Assembly (NCBI RefSeq): GCF_025398735.1
Contig: NZ_CP104694.1
Location: forward strand, 2,443,001-2,507,000
Origin: Tahibacter amnicola
GTDB taxonomy: Bacteria > Pseudomonadota > Gammaproteobacteria > Xanthomonadales > Rhodanobacteraceae
Length of the DNA stretch: 64,000 nucleotides
Direction of reading: 5' to 3'
Of this stretch, positions 1 to 11,211 are shown piece by piece (position 1 is the stretch's first letter; each line of letters opens with the position of its first letter). A program made the translations under genes and the position numbers. The notes under the pieces were generated by a model. It searched no databases. It was not told the origin of the DNA and saw only the letters and a program-made list of their open reading frames with translations.

Positions 1-284
1 TTGGGCGTGCGCCCGGCGCGATACTCGGCCAGGAAGTGGGTAAATACCTGATTCCAGTACTCCCCTGAGAAATTGCGCGTGTGAAACGGGATGTCCAGGG
101 CCGCGCAGACCTTGAGCGCATCGAGGCGATCGCGGTCCGCTTCGCATTCGCCCAGGCGGCCGTCGTCCTCCCAGTTCTTCATGAACATGCCGGCGACCGG
201 GCGCCCCGCGCGCTTGAGCAGGAGCGCGGCAACGGAGGAGTCCACTCCGCCGGATACGCCGACCATGACCAGGCCCTCGCCCAT
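1..284 (-). CDS. mnmA: tRNA-specific 2-thiouridylase MnmA (N-terminal part, cut by window edge)
   Basis: MnmA transfers sulfur to U34 in the wobble position of Lys, Glu and Gln tRNAs, in the cytoplasm. About 94 residues are present. They contain the PP-loop ATP-binding motif SGGVDSSV at about residues 11-18, the family motif MFMKNWE, and the stretch NFSGEYW followed by AEYRAGRTP. The rest of the gene (families are usually about 360-380 residues) lies before base 1. The ATG at 282-284 is taken as start; an in-frame ATG at 264-266, just before the P-loop, is the alternative. It follows nudJ on the same strand with 3 bases between them. E. coli also has a nudJ-mnmA neighbourhood, which supports both calls. 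Confidence 0.95.
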   Translation of the reverse strand, partial: MGEGLVMVGVSGGVDSSVAALLLKRAGRPVAGMFMKNWEDDGRLGECEADRDRLDALKVCAALDIPFHTRNFSGEYWNQVFTHFLAEYRAGRTP

Positions 285-287
285 GGC

Positions 288-782
288 TCAGGTCGGTCCC
301 GCGGCGGATTGGACAGCCGTCAGCGGCAGGCGCTGGCCGCCCAGCCAGGCATCGATACTGCTGAGGATCAGCGGGCTGCGCAGCCGGTCACCCAGCGCGG
401 CGATCTCCTGCCGGCCCAGCCAGTGGATCCGCTCGATACCCACGTCCAGCGGCCGGGAGGCATGATGCATGCAGGGAGTGGCGGCAAAGGTAAATCGCAC
501 GAAGTGACGGTCGGACTGGCGGTTCACCCACTGGTGCACTCCCACCAGGCAGTCGAGCGTCACTTCCCAGCCGGTTTCCTCCAGGGTTTCCCGGACGGCC
601 GCCTCGGCCAGTGATTCGCCGGCTTCGAGGTGGCCGGCTGGTTGATTGAACAGCCTGTCGCCGCGGATGTTCTCCTCGACCAGGAGGAAACGGCCCTGGC
701 GTGGCACGATCGTCGCAACGGTTACATGTGGCCGCCAGATGGTTTCATCGCTGGTGCCGTTCGTCAGGATTTCGGTGGTCAT
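288..782 (-). CDS. nudJ: NUDIX hydrolase, NudJ-like
   Basis: A 164-residue NUDIX protein that should hydrolyse nucleoside di/triphosphates or related pyrophosphates such as the thiamine pyrimidine pyrophosphate reported for E. coli NudJ. The NUDIX box is complete: G, five residues, E, seven residues, then RETLEETGW. The ATG at 780-782 is preferred because it starts just before the conserved WRPHVTVATIV strand. A longer frame reaching 848 adds only low-complexity residues. It is directly upstream of mnmA (3-base gap), so the two are probably cotranscribed. It diverges from clpS across about 110 bases. Substrate specificity is inferred from the mnmA context. Confidence 0.85.
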   Translation of the reverse strand: MTTEILTNGTSDETIWRPHVTVATIVPRQGRFLLVEENIRGDRLFNQPAGHLEAGESLAEAAVRETLEETGWEVTLDCLVGVHQWVNRQSDRHFVRFTFAATPCMHHASRPLDVGIERIHWLGRQEIAALGDRLRSPLILSSIDAWLGGQRLPLTAVQSAAGPT

Positions 783-892
783 CCACGTAATGTTACACGA
801 GCACGATTTCAAACCCGGCACACTTGCGATCGACGGTTCAGGCCCCATCAGCGGCGCTATACTGGACCCGAGTTCGAAACAGCGGCTGGACG

Positions 893-1219
893 ATGTCAGG
901 CGATTCCCAACACCACCGAGAGCATCAACACGGCCTGGCAGTAGAGGAGGCGCGCCCCGAGGTGGCGCGGCCGCCGATGTACCAGGTGATGCTGCTCAAC
1001 GACGACTACACGCCCATGGATTTCGTGGTGCAGATCCTGCAGTCCTTCTTCGGCTTCGCCTACGAGCGCGCCCACGAGGTGATGTTGCATGTACACCTGC
1101 GCGGACGCGGCGTGTGCGGGCTGTACACCCGCGAGGTTGCGGAGACGAAAGTCACCCAGGTCAACGAATTTTCGCGCGCCAACCATCACCCATTGTTGTG
1201 CACCATGGAAAAAGCATGA
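893..1219 (+). CDS. clpS: ClpS, N-degron adaptor of ClpAP
   Basis: A 108-residue ClpS (E. coli has 106). It binds the N-terminal domain of ClpA and delivers proteins with N-terminal Leu, Phe, Tyr or Trp for degradation. The substrate-pocket region is visible as LLNDDYTPMDFVV, and the conserved AHEVMLHVHLRGRGVCG and YTREVAETK stretches follow. The ATG at 893 is chosen because an upstream extension to 824 has no family-like sequence. A TATACT hexamer at 858-863 is a possible -10 element, but no good -35 is seen. clpA follows 41 bases later on the same strand, the usual order. Confidence 0.96.
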   Translation: MSGDSQHHREHQHGLAVEEARPEVARPPMYQVMLLNDDYTPMDFVVQILQSFFGFAYERAHEVMLHVHLRGRGVCGLYTREVAETKVTQVNEFSRANHHPLLCTMEKA

Positions 1220-1260
1220 GTGGGCCCCACCTAGTGCGCATCCTGAAGCAGGGGTAAGGC

Positions 1261-3537
1261 ATGTTCAGCAAAGATCTCGAGCTCACCATCGGCCAGTGCT
1301 ACAAAGAGGCGCGTGAGCAGCGCCATGAGTTCATGACCGTCGAGCATCTTCTCCTGGCGCTCCTGGAGAACCCCTCAGCGGCTGCCGTGCTGCGGGCGTG
1401 CGGCGCGGACATCGGTAAGCTGGGCAAGGAACTCAAGGCGATCATCGCCGAGACGGTTCCGGTGTTGCCGCCGAGCGATGAACGCGATACGCAGCCGACA
1501 CTGGGCTTCCAGCGGGTGCTGCAGCGTGCGGTCTACCACGTGCAGTCGTCGGGCCGGAAAGAAGTGACCGGCGCCAACGTACTGGTCGCGATCTTCGGCG
1601 AAAAAGACTCCCACGCGGTGTATTTCCTCAACCAGCAGGAAATCACCCGGCTGGATGTCGTCAATTACATCTCGCACGGGATTGCCAAGATCGGCCACGA
1701 GCCGCAGCAGCAACCGGGTGTGGGCGGCAGCGAGCGCGAAGCGGAGGATGGCGGCGAGCCCAAGGGCAATCCGCTGACCGAATTTGCCTCCAACCTCAAT
1801 GAGCTGGCGCGCCAGGGCAAGATCGATCCGCTCATCGGCCGCACCGAGGAAGTCGAGCGCACCATCCAGGTGCTGTGCCGCCGGCGCAAGAACAACCCGC
1901 TGTACGTCGGCGAAGCCGGCGTTGGCAAGACTGCGCTGGCCGAAGGCCTGGCCAAGCGCATTGTCGAGAACGACGTTCCCGCCGTCCTCAAGGAATCGAC
2001 CATCTACGCGCTCGACCTGGGTGCGCTGGTGGCTGGCACCAAGTATCGCGGTGACTTTGAAAAGCGTCTGAAGGCGGTGATCGGCCAGTTGAAGAAGGAG
2101 CCGCACGCCATCCTCTTCATTGACGAGATCCACACCATCATCGGCGCCGGTTCCGCGTCGGGCGGCACGATGGATGCGTCGAACCTGATCAAGCCCATGC
2201 TGGCATCGGGCGAGATCCGCTGCATTGGTTCGACCACCTTCCAGGAATACCGCGCGATCTTCGAAAAAGACCGTGCTCTCGCGCGTCGCTTCCAGAAGAT
2301 CGACGTCGTCGAGCCGAGCGTGGCGGACAGCTTCGAGATCCTCAAGGGGCTGCGGTCGCGCTTTGAAGAACACCACAATGTGGAATACACCAACGACGCG
2401 CTGAAAGCCGCCGTGGACCTGTCGGTCAAGCACATCGCCGACCGCCTGTTGCCGGACAAGGCCATTGACGTGATCGACGAAGCCGGTGCGCGCCAGCGCC
2501 TGGTGCCGGAAGACAAGCGCAAGACGGTTGTCGACGTTCCGGAGATCGAGTTCATCGTCGCCCGCATGGCGCGTATCCCGCCCAAGCAGGTGTCGGCATC
2601 CGACCGCGATGTCCTGCGTAATCTCGATCGCAATCTCAAGATGGTGGTGTTCGGCCAGGATCCGGCGATCGATTCGCTCGCCGGTGCCATCAAGATGGCG
2701 CGCTCCGGCCTGGGCAATCCGCAGAAGCCGATCGGCTGCTTCCTGCTGGCAGGCCCCACGGGCGTCGGCAAGACGGAAGTCACGCGACAGCTTGCGTTGC
2801 AGCTCGGGATCGAGCTGATCCGCTTCGACATGTCCGAGTACATGGAAGCCCATTCGGTATCGCGACTGATCGGCGCGCCTCCGGGCTACGTCGGTTTCGA
2901 CCAGGGTGGCCTGCTGACCGAGCAGATCGTCAAGCATCCGCACTGCGTGCTGCTAATGGACGAGATCGAGAAGGCGCATCCGGATGTGTTCAACATCCTG
3001 CTCCAGGTCATGGATCGCGGCGCGCTGACTGATACCAACGGCCGCGAGGCGAACTTCAAGAACGTGATCGTGGTGATGACCACCAATGCCGGCGCCACCC
3101 AGGCGGCGCGCCGCACCATCGGGTTCGTCACGCAGAATCACTCCACCGATGCGATGGAAGCCATCCGGCGCCAGTTCTCGCCGGAATTCCGCAACCGCCT
3201 GGATGCCATCGTGCAGTTCAGTGCGCTGGACATGGAACACATCCTGCGCGTTGTGGACAAGTTCCTCATCGAGCTGGAAACCCAGTTGCAGGAGAAGCAC
3301 GTCTCGCTGCACGTCGACGCCGAGGCCCGCCGCTGGCTGGCCGACCACGGCTTCGATCCGCAGATGGGTGCCCGCCCGATGGCGCGGGTCATCCAGGACA
3401 ACGTAAAGCGTCCACTGGCCGACGAACTGTTGTTCGGCAGGCTGGTCGACGGCGGGCGCGTCAACCTGGGCGTGAAGGACGGCAACCTCGACGTACAGAT
3501 CGCGGAAGAAGATACGAAACTGCCGGCAATCGTCTGA
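1261..3537 (+). CDS. clpA: ClpA, AAA+ unfoldase of the ClpAP protease
   Basis: 758 residues, the same length as E. coli ClpA. It unfolds substrates and threads them into ClpP. The N-terminal Clp repeat domain (about residues 1-150) binds ClpS. AAA module 1 has Walker A GEAGVGKT from residue 217 and Walker [13 protein letters not shown] module 2 has Walker A GPTGVGKT from residue 498 and Walker [13 protein letters not shown]. The IGF tripeptide in RRTIGFVT near residue 620 is the loop that docks onto ClpP. An AGGGGT ribosome site precedes the ATG. With clpS just upstream and aat downstream on the other strand, the N-degron pathway is grouped here. An intrinsic terminator follows the stop. Confidence 0.98.
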   Translation: MFSKDLELTIGQCYKEAREQRHEFMTVEHLLLALLENPSAAAVLRACGADIGKLGKELKAIIAETVPVLPPSDERDTQPTLGFQRVLQRAVYHVQSSGRKEVTGANVLVAIFGEKDSHAVYFLNQQEITRLDVVNYISHGIAKIGHEPQQQPGVGGSEREAEDGGEPKGNPLTEFASNLNELARQGKIDPLIGRTEEVERTIQVLCRRRKNNPLYVGEAGVGKTALAEGLAKRIVENDVPAVLKESTIYALDLGALVAGTKYRGDFEKRLKAVIGQLKKEPHAILFIDEIHTIIGAGSASGGTMDASNLIKPMLASGEIRCIGSTTFQEYRAIFEKDRALARRFQKIDVVEPSVADSFEILKGLRSRFEEHHNVEYTNDALKAAVDLSVKHIADRLLPDKAIDVIDEAGARQRLVPEDKRKTVVDVPEIEFIVARMARIPPKQVSASDRDVLRNLDRNLKMVVFGQDPAIDSLAGAIKMARSGLGNPQKPIGCFLLAGPTGVGKTEVTRQLALQLGIELIRFDMSEYMEAHSVSRLIGAPPGYVGFDQGGLLTEQIVKHPHCVLLMDEIEKAHPDVFNILLQVMDRGALTDTNGREANFKNVIVVMTTNAGATQAARRTIGFVTQNHSTDAMEAIRRQFSPEFRNRLDAIVQFSALDMEHILRVVDKFLIELETQLQEKHVSLHVDAEARRWLADHGFDPQMGARPMARVIQDNVKRPLADELLFGRLVDGGRVNLGVKDGNLDVQIAEEDTKLPAIV

Positions 3538-3553
3538 CTGCCGGGAAACCAGG

Positions 3554-3581
3554 GGCCGTCCGAGGTATCGGGCGGCCTTTT
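3554..3581 (+). terminator. intrinsic terminator of clpA
   Basis: An 8-bp GC-rich stem, GGCCGTCC (3554-3561) with GGGCGGCC (3570-3577), has one G-T pair, an 8-base loop and a TTTT run at 3578-3581. It starts 16 bases after the clpA stop codon. Confidence 0.85.
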
Positions 3582-3615
3582 CACGCGTGGCGCCGGCCAG
3601 TCCGGGCTTACGGAT

Positions 3616-3926
3616 TCGCTCCGGATTGCCGTGTAGCGCAGGGGATCGGCAGCCAGCTGGAAGTTCGCGCCAGCGCGCCGAGACGAGAACACCTGGCCGG
3701 ATTTGAGCGCCGTCAGAACCTGCGTTGCTTTGGAAGGGCGTTGGAGCCGGTAGTCCTCGACGTAGTAGTCGATCTTTTCGACCACGTAGCCGCCGACGGT
3801 CTCGGCCACCGTGCGCACGGTATCGTTCTTGACGGGCCAGCTTCCGGTTTCAACCGCCACCCGATAGAGGCGGTCCTCGTCGCATATGCGGATTGCGAAT
3901 GACGAGCCCGTCACCGCGGGCGCCAT
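3616..3926 (-). other. coding-like stretch without its own stop (possible gene remnant)
   Basis: The 3582-4069 interval between clpA and infA has no recognised gene. One minus-strand frame from about 3926 to 3616 looks protein-like. Its third codon positions are mostly G or C, and the product has amphipathic segments such as TVRTVAETVGGYVVEKIDYY. I recognise no family. The frame does not stop in the gap: it runs into the clpA terminator and on, antisense, into clpA. A normal gene ending here is therefore unlikely. It could be a degraded or frameshifted gene, or chance. No good ribosome-binding site was found. Confidence 0.25.
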
Positions 3927-4069
3927 CGGACGCCGAAACAGCGGTCCCATACCAGACACCGGCCAGGTCACGAGCCGTGATGAGGGCGGGGTGGCTGGTC
4001 GCCGGGGGCCGCCAGCGGCCATTGGCGCGCTTGCTGGGAGAAGCCACGCCAGCTACATCGTCGGCAGTG

Positions 4070-4288
4070 TTACTTCATGCGGTACGTGATACGACCCTTG
4101 GTCAGGTCGTACGGGGTCATTTCGCACTTGACCTTGTCGCCGGTCAGGATGCGGATGTAATTCTTGCGCATGCGGCCGGAGATATGGGCCGTAACCACGT
4201 GGCCGTTTTCCAGCTTCACGCGGAACATGGTGTTGGGCAGGGTTTCAAGCACCGTGCCTTCCATCTCGATGACGTCGTCTTTGGACAT
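4070..4288 (-). CDS. infA: translation initiation factor IF-1
   Basis: 72 residues, the standard IF-1 length. IF-1 binds the 30S A site and helps IF-2 and IF-3 select the initiator tRNA. The S1/OB-fold sequence is typical: [19 protein letters not shown] at the start, then [22 protein letters not shown] and GDKV. The ATG at 4286-4288 is preceded by an AAGGG ribosome site. It lies downstream of aat on the same strand with about 170 bases between. The infA-aat linkage is also seen in enterobacteria. Confidence 0.98.
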   Translation of the reverse strand: MSKDDVIEMEGTVLETLPNTMFRVKLENGHVVTAHISGRMRKNYIRILTGDKVKCEMTPYDLTKGRITYRMK

Positions 4289-4457
4289 TTGCCCTTCGTG
4301 TGGTGTGACCGGGGGGTCGTAAGCGGCGCGGGATTCTGCCACGTTGACGCTCCCACGGGAAGCAATCCCTGCCGGGCGGGGCGGCCGTCCGTCCGAATTC
4401 CGGCCGGGAAGGGGCCTGTCGCGCCCGCCGGACGCCGCATGCAGGCGCCAATGACCC

Positions 4458-5201
4458 CTAGCGGGCGGCCGGTTGACCGGCCAGCTCGGCGGCGCGTTCC
4501 AGCGCAAGACATCCGGTCCAGGACCCGGTGGCTCCCGCGCGGGCGGTCAGGCGGGCGACGTGCGCGGCAAACGCCTGCCGCGGCAGTTCGATAGCCCCCA
4601 GGGTCCGCAGGTGGTCGGAGCTGACCTGGGCGTCGATCAGCGGCCAGCCCCAGCGGCGCAGGGTCGCCGCCAGTGCCATCAATGCCACCTTCGACGCATT
4701 GGTGGCGTGGCTGAACATCGATTCGGCGAAAAACATCTGGCCGACGGCCACGCCGTACAGGCCGCCAATCAACCGGTCGGCCTCGTACACCTCGATGGAA
4801 TGGGCGTGTCCCATTTCGTGGAGCAGGCAATAGGCATCGAGCATCGAAGCGGTGATCCAGGTGCCCGTCTGCCCCGGGCGCGGTGCTGCACAGCTGATCA
4901 TCACCGCACGGAACTCCCGATCGGCATCGATCGTCCACGGACACTGGCGCAGCCAGCGGTTGAGGCGCCGGGACTGGTGGACCGCGTCGGTCGCGAACAC
5001 CATGCGAGGGTCCGGCGACCACCAGAGAATCGGCTCGCCTGGGGAAAACCAGGGGAAGATGCCGTGCCGGTACGCCTCCAGCAGCCGGGTGGGGCTGAGA
5101 TCGCCGCCGGCTGCGAGCAGGCCGTTGGGCTCATGCAGGGCCTGGTCGATGCGCGGAAACGCTTCGCGGCTGCCGGGTCGGAGGATCGGTATGCGGATCA
5201 C
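4458..5201 (-). CDS. aat: leucyl/phenylalanyl-tRNA-protein transferase
   Basis: 247 residues (E. coli 234). Aat transfers Leu or Phe from aminoacyl-tRNA to proteins with N-terminal Arg or Lys, making a primary N-degron that ClpS then recognises. Family motifs are clear: [20 protein letters not shown] near the N-terminus, [40 protein letters not shown] and FFAESMFS. The ATG at 5199-5201 overlaps the stop of the upstream gene by four bases (ATGA), so the two are probably translationally coupled. Together with clpS and clpA, the whole short Leu/N-degron route is within 5 kb. Confidence 0.97.
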   Translation of the reverse strand: MIRIPILRPGSREAFPRIDQALHEPNGLLAAGGDLSPTRLLEAYRHGIFPWFSPGEPILWWSPDPRMVFATDAVHQSRRLNRWLRQCPWTIDADREFRAVMISCAAPRPGQTGTWITASMLDAYCLLHEMGHAHSIEVYEADRLIGGLYGVAVGQMFFAESMFSHATNASKVALMALAATLRRWGWPLIDAQVSSDHLRTLGAIELPRQAFAAHVARLTARAGATGSWTGCLALERAAELAGQPAAR

Positions 5202-6367
5202 GGGAACTCGGGCGGGTCAGAAGGGGCGCCGTGGCAGACATGGTCCGCATAGGGCGAATGCCGTTCAAGCTCCGCGCCGTAGTCGCTGATGGCCCGCGCC
5301 TCGTGGCGCAGCGCATCGGCAATCGCCTGGCGGAAGCGCAGGTCCGCCACGTAGTGGAAGGACCGCGTGCGCCGGGGCAGAAACCCACGCGCCAGCTTGT
5401 GTTCGCCTTGTGCGCCGGGCTCGAAGCGCTGCAGCCCGTGGCGGATGCAGTAGTCGATACCCTGGTAGTAGCACAGCTCGAAATGCAGGCCGGGCACCGT
5501 TTCGAGGCAGCCCCAGTAGCGTCCGTAAAGGGTGGTCGCATCACGCAGGCAGAGCGCGGCCGCGATCGGCGTGGCGCCGCGGTAGCCGATGATCGCCACC
5601 ACATTGCGCGGCAGGTGCTGGCCGAGGTGGCGGAAGAAGTCGGCGGTCAGTGCCGGATGGTTGCCCTTCTCCTGGAAGGTCGTGCAATAGCAGGTGTGCA
5701 GGAAACGCCACATCGCATCGTCGAGCTCGTCGCCCTGCACGATCTGCGCATGGACGCCGCTGCGTGCGACCAGCGCGCGTTCCTGGCGGATGTTCTTGCG
5801 TTTCTTGTGCGTGAGGGCGTCGAGGAAGTCGTCGAAATCGCGATAGGCGCGGTTGTGCCAGTGAAACTGCCAGTCCGATCGTGCCAGCCAGTGCGGCGTG
5901 TCGAACAATTCCACATCGCGGGGTTGTAGAAAGTTGACGTGGGCCGTCGAAAGCTGGCGCCGGTCGCATTCCCCTCGGATGGCCTCGATGAGATGGCGTT
6001 GCACGGCGGGATCCGGGCTCGTGCCGGCCAGAAGGCGCGGGCCGCTCACCGGTGAGTACGGGACAGCCGCCAGCAGCTTGGGATAGTAGTCGCGGCCACT
6101 GCGTTCGTACGCGGCGGCCCAGGCCCAGTCGAATACGAATTCGCCGTGCGAATTGCCCTTGAGGTAGAGCGGTGCGGCGCCGATGAGCGCACCGTCGCGG
6201 TACAGGCCCAGATGGTGCGGTTGCCAGCCCCAGTGGGAGCGGATGCAGCCGGTGCGTTCCAGGCCTTCCAGGAAGGCATGCGACAGGAAGGGACTGTCAT
6301 CGGGCCGCAGGGCATTCCAGGCGGCGGCGTCGATGTCGGCGAGGCGGGGATGGAACCGCACATCCAT
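5198..6367 (-). CDS. FemAB-like N-acyltransferase (DUF482/PF04339 family)
   Basis: 389 residues of the GNAT-fold FemAB-like family often named a peptidoglycan biosynthesis/recognition protein. Family features include DDSPFLSHAFLEGLERTGC at the N-terminus, LYLKGNSHGEFVFDWAWA, PYSPVSGPRLL, HVNFLQP, and the C-terminal segment ARGFLPRRTRSFHYVADLRF. The substrate is unknown. Sharing the aat operon by an ATGA overlap invites a link to aminoacyl transfer, but this is inference. trxB ends 47 bases upstream on the same strand. Confidence 0.85.
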   Translation of the reverse strand: MDVRFHPRLADIDAAAWNALRPDDSPFLSHAFLEGLERTGCIRSHWGWQPHHLGLYRDGALIGAAPLYLKGNSHGEFVFDWAWAAAYERSGRDYYPKLLAAVPYSPVSGPRLLAGTSPDPAVQRHLIEAIRGECDRRQLSTAHVNFLQPRDVELFDTPHWLARSDWQFHWHNRAYRDFDDFLDALTHKKRKNIRQERALVARSGVHAQIVQGDELDDAMWRFLHTCYCTTFQEKGNHPALTADFFRHLGQHLPRNVVAIIGYRGATPIAAALCLRDATTLYGRYWGCLETVPGLHFELCYYQGIDYCIRHGLQRFEPGAQGEHKLARGFLPRRTRSFHYVADLRFRQAIADALRHEARAISDYGAELERHSPYADHVCHGAPSDPPEFP

Positions 6368-6414
6368 GGGGAGGAGGGGCAGGGCGGCGGCAGCCGCCCC
6401 GACCGCGCTTCGGC

Positions 6415-7670
<1,256 letters not shown>

Positions 7671-8738
7671 ATGCGTATCGGTATCCCGTCGGAAACCAAG
7701 ACCCTGGAAGGGCGCGTCGCGCTCGTGCCGGCCGCCTGTGCGGACTTGGTCAAACGCGGTCATGAGGTGTTCGTGCAGTCTGGCGCGGGCAACAAGAGCG
7801 GCTTCACGGACGCGGACTTCACCCGGGTCGGCGTGAAGATCGCGGCGGACGCCGACGCGCTGTACGAAGCCGGTGAACTGATCGTCAAGGTCAAGGAACC
7901 GATCAAGGGCGACCTGGAACGCCTGAAGAAGCACCACCAGCTGTTCTGCTACCTGCACCTGGCGCCGGAACCGGAACTGACCAGGCGCCTGCTCGACATC
8001 GGCCTGACCGGCGTGGCGTTCGAGTCGGTCGAGGAAGCCGACGGCTCACTGCCCCTGCTTGCGCCGATGTCGATCATCGCCGGCCGCATCGCGATCCAGG
8101 TGGGTACCCATCTGCTGCATCAGCCGATGGGCGGCAAGGGCAAATTGCTCGGCGGCCTGCCGGCGACCGAGCGTGGCAAGGTCGTCGTGCTCGGTGCGGG
8201 CGCGGCCGGCGGCAATTCGGCCGCCCTGGCGGCTGCAGGTGGCGCCAACGTCGTCGTGTTCGACAAGCGCCCGGACCGCCTGGCCCAGATGATGGCCCTG
8301 GGCACCAACGTCACCGCGCTGTATCCGTACGAAGAATACGTCGCGCGCGAAGTGGCCACGGCCGACCTCGTCGTCGGCGCCGTGCTCATTCCCAGCGCCA
8401 AGGCCCCGCACGTGGTAACGCGTGACATGGTCAAGACGATGGAGCCGGGCAGCGTGCTGGTCGATATTTCGATCGACCAGGGCGGCTGCTTCGAAACCGC
8501 CCGTCCGACCACCTGGGCCGAGCCGACCTACCTGGTCGACGGCGTCACGCACTTTGCGGTGACCAACATGCCGGGCGCCGTGCCGCAGACCTCCTCGCAG
8601 GCGATCTCGGCCGCGATCCTGCCGTATGTCCAGCGCATGGCTGCCGGTTCGCAGTGGCGCGAATTCGAACCGCTGCGCCGCGGCATCAATGTCGACAACG
8701 GCCAGATCGTGCACCCGGCGCTCAAGGGCCTGGTCTGA
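7671..8738 (+). CDS. ald: alanine dehydrogenase
   Basis: 355 residues (families are usually about 360-375). It converts L-alanine and NAD+ to pyruvate, ammonia and NADH. The N-terminal substrate domain starts MRIGIPSETKTLEGRVALVP and includes KVKEP and LFCYLHLAPE. The Rossmann motif VVVLGAGAAGGNSA follows at about residues 168-182. The segment THFAVTNMPGAVPQTSSQA near residue 290 is highly characteristic. A GAGG site precedes the ATG. It stands alone, with a strong hairpin 20 bases after its stop, and diverges from trxB. Confidence 0.95.
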   Translation: MRIGIPSETKTLEGRVALVPAACADLVKRGHEVFVQSGAGNKSGFTDADFTRVGVKIAADADALYEAGELIVKVKEPIKGDLERLKKHHQLFCYLHLAPEPELTRRLLDIGLTGVAFESVEEADGSLPLLAPMSIIAGRIAIQVGTHLLHQPMGGKGKLLGGLPATERGKVVVLGAGAAGGNSAALAAAGGANVVVFDKRPDRLAQMMALGTNVTALYPYEEYVAREVATADLVVGAVLIPSAKAPHVVTRDMVKTMEPGSVLVDISIDQGGCFETARPTTWAEPTYLVDGVTHFAVTNMPGAVPQTSSQAISAAILPYVQRMAAGSQWREFEPLRRGINVDNGQIVHPALKGLV

Positions 8739-8757
8739 TCCAACGCCGTGCCTGCGC

Positions 8758-8781
8758 AAACCCCGGCCTTGGCCGGGGTTT
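8758..8781 (+). terminator. hairpin terminator after ald
   Basis: A perfect inverted repeat, AAACCCCGGCC then GGCCGGGGTTT with TT at the centre, starts 20 bases after the ald stop. The A run on one arm and T run on the other would let it act in both directions. Confidence 0.75.
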
Positions 8782-8820
8782 GCCGGGGATCGGTCATCCG
8801 GTCCCGCATCCGCTGCCGCA

Positions 8821-8849
8821 TTGCTTCAAAGATCCTAACTGGTAACAAT
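8821..8849 (+). promoter_or_regulatory. possible ftsK promoter
   Basis: TTGCTT at 8821-8826 and AACAAT at 8844-8849 are 17 bases apart, in the only AT-rich patch between the ald hairpin and ftsK. The match is moderate. Confidence 0.3.
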
Positions 8850-8882
8850 CGCTTAGACGTAATTCCTAAGGTGCGGCTTCCG

Positions 8883-11207
8883 GTGGCGCGTAATTCCAAA
8901 GCAACTCCGACCACGGCCGCCTCCGAGCAGACCCACAAACGTCTGCGCGAAGTCGCGTTCATCCTGCTGCTGCCCCTGGTCGTGTACCTGGTGGCCTGCC
9001 TCCTGAGCTACAGCCCGCAGGACCCTGGCTGGTCCCACGCCGGCGAGCCCGAGCGTATTCATAACTTCGGCGGCGCCGTCGGCGCCTGGATTGCCGACCT
9101 CGCGTTCTACTTCTTCGGCGGGCTCGCCTACGTCTTTCCGGTCCTGCTGCTGGTTGCCGTCGGCATGGGCATCCTGCGGCCGCGCGAGGATGAAGCCACG
9201 TCCGCGCTGGAGCCGTCGTTGCGGCTGGTCGGGTTCGTCGCGTTCTTCCTGTCGGGCACGGGGCTCGCTCATCTGCATTTCACCGGGCCCAGCCAGCTGC
9301 CCGAGAAGGCCGGTGGCATTCTCGGCAAGATGGTCGGCGGCGGCCTGCTGCACGGCTTCGGTTTCCTCGGCGCGACACTGTTCCTGCTGGCGGCCTTCCT
9401 GATCGCGGTGACCTTTGCCACCGGCCTTTCCTGGTTCAAGCTGATGGACGCGATCGGGCGCGGCCTGATCACGGCCGTGGGCTGGATCGGCGGCAGCCTG
9501 AAAAAGGCCGACGACGCGCGGGTTGGCCGCGCCGCGCGGATCGAACGCGAGGAAGTGCGCAAGGTCGAGACCGTCAAGCAGGCGCGGCGAGAGCCGGTAC
9601 GTATCGAAAAGCCCTCGACGGGCCCGATCGAGAAAAGCGAGCGGGCCGAGCGCGAGCAGCAGATCCCGCTCTTTGTCGGTGCCGCTGTCGATGGCGACCT
9701 GCCGCCGCTGTCCCTGCTCGATGATCCCAAGCAGCAGAGCAAGGGCTATTCGGAAGAAACGCTCAACGTGCTCTCGCGCCAGGTCGAGCTCAAGCTCAAG
9801 GACTTCCGTATCGAGGCGCAGGTGGTCGGTGTCTTTCCCGGCCCGGTGGTGACGCGATTTGAAATGGAACCGGCAGCCGGTGTGCGCGGCAGCCAGATCT
9901 CCAACCTCGACAAGGACATCGCGCGCGGCCTGTCGGTCGTCAGCGTCCGTGTCGTGGACGTCATTCCGGGCAAGAACGTCATCGGCCTGGAAATCCCCAA
10001 CGCAAATCGTGAAATCGTATACCTGTCGGAGATCCTGCGCTCTGACAAGTACGACGCACAGAAATCGCCGTTGTCCCTGGCGCTGGGCAAGGATATCGGC
10101 GGCCGCCCGGTGGTGGTGGACCTCGCCAAGATGCCGCACCTGCTGGTTGCCGGTACCACCGGTTCGGGCAAGTCCGTCGCCGTGAATGCGATGGTGCTGA
10201 GTCTTCTGTACAAGGCCAGCGCCCGTGACGTCCGTCTGATCATGATCGATCCGAAGATGCTCGAGCTGTCGGTTTACGAAGGTATTCCGCACCTGCTCGC
10301 ACCGGTCGTCACGGACATGAAAGAAGCCGCCAACGCGCTTCGCTGGTGTGTGGCGGAGATGGAGCGGCGCTACAAGCTGATGGCTGCCGTGGGCGTGCGC
10401 AATCTCGCGGGCTTCAACAAGAAGGTCAGCGAGGCGGACGAGGCGGGCCAGCCCCTGCTCGATCCCCTGTTCCGCCCCGATGCGTCGCAGCCGGAACGGC
10501 GCGCCGAACCGCTGCAGACCTTGCCCTACATCGTCGTCATCATCGACGAGTTCGCCGACATGATGATGATTGTCGGCAAGAAGGTCGAAGAGCTGATTGC
10601 GCGCCTGGCGCAGAAGGCGCGCGCCGCCGGCGTGCACCTGATCCTGGCCACGCAGCGTCCGTCGGTCGACGTCATCACCGGCCTGATCAAGGCGAACATT
10701 CCCACGCGCATCGCCTTCCAGGTGTCCTCGAAGATCGATTCGCGCACCATCCTCGACCAATCCGGTGCCGAGACGTTGCTGGGTCACGGCGACATGCTCT
10801 ACCTGCCGCCCGGAACGGCCACGCCCGAGCGCGTCCATGGCGCCTTCGTCGATGATCACGAAGTGCACAAGGTAGTCGAATGGCTGCGCGCGCAGGGACG
10901 TCCCGAGTATGTCGAGGGCGTGCTGATGGAAGTGCAGACGCTCGGCGATGGCAAGGTGATCGGAGAGACCGGCCTGCCGGAAGAGCTCAGCGAAGGCAAC
11001 AGCGAATACGACGAACTGTACGACCAGGCCGTGCGCATCGTGACCGAATCGCGCCGCGCGTCCATCTCGGGCGTCCAGCGCCGCCTGAAGATCGGTTACA
11101 ACCGCGCTGCACGCCTCATCGAGTTGATGGAACAACAGGGTATCGTCAGTGCACCGGAGCACAACGGCAACCGGACCGTGCTGGCCCCGCCGCCGCCGGA
11201 GCTGTAA
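8883..11207 (+). CDS. ftsK: DNA translocase FtsK
   Basis: About 774 residues. FtsK anchors at the septum and pumps chromosome termini, activating XerCD at dif. Four N-terminal membrane helices are visible: [16 protein letters not shown], a second around [19 protein letters not shown], a third at [13 protein letters not shown], and a fourth at [16 protein letters not shown] charged linker follows, then the motor with Walker A GTTGSGKS near residue 423 and Walker [14 protein letters not shown]. The C-terminal gamma winged-helix domain contains [20 protein letters not shown], which reads KOPS sites. I choose the GTG at 8883 because an earlier in-frame ATG at 8748 would overlap the ald terminator and add unrelated residues; a GTG at 8871 is also possible. 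Confidence 0.95.
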   Translation: MARNSKATPTTAASEQTHKRLREVAFILLLPLVVYLVACLLSYSPQDPGWSHAGEPERIHNFGGAVGAWIADLAFYFFGGLAYVFPVLLLVAVGMGILRPREDEATSALEPSLRLVGFVAFFLSGTGLAHLHFTGPSQLPEKAGGILGKMVGGGLLHGFGFLGATLFLLAAFLIAVTFATGLSWFKLMDAIGRGLITAVGWIGGSLKKADDARVGRAARIEREEVRKVETVKQARREPVRIEKPSTGPIEKSERAEREQQIPLFVGAAVDGDLPPLSLLDDPKQQSKGYSEETLNVLSRQVELKLKDFRIEAQVVGVFPGPVVTRFEMEPAAGVRGSQISNLDKDIARGLSVVSVRVVDVIPGKNVIGLEIPNANREIVYLSEILRSDKYDAQKSPLSLALGKDIGGRPVVVDLAKMPHLLVAGTTGSGKSVAVNAMVLSLLYKASARDVRLIMIDPKMLELSVYEGIPHLLAPVVTDMKEAANALRWCVAEMERRYKLMAAVGVRNLAGFNKKVSEADEAGQPLLDPLFRPDASQPERRAEPLQTLPYIVVIIDEFADMMMIVGKKVEELIARLAQKARAAGVHLILATQRPSVDVITGLIKANIPTRIAFQVSSKIDSRTILDQSGAETLLGHGDMLYLPPGTATPERVHGAFVDDHEVHKVVEWLRAQGRPEYVEGVLMEVQTLGDGKVIGETGLPEELSEGNSEYDELYDQAVRIVTESRRASISGVQRRLKIGYNRAARLIELMEQQGIVSAPEHNGNRTVLAPPPPEL

Positions 11208-11211
11208 CGCG

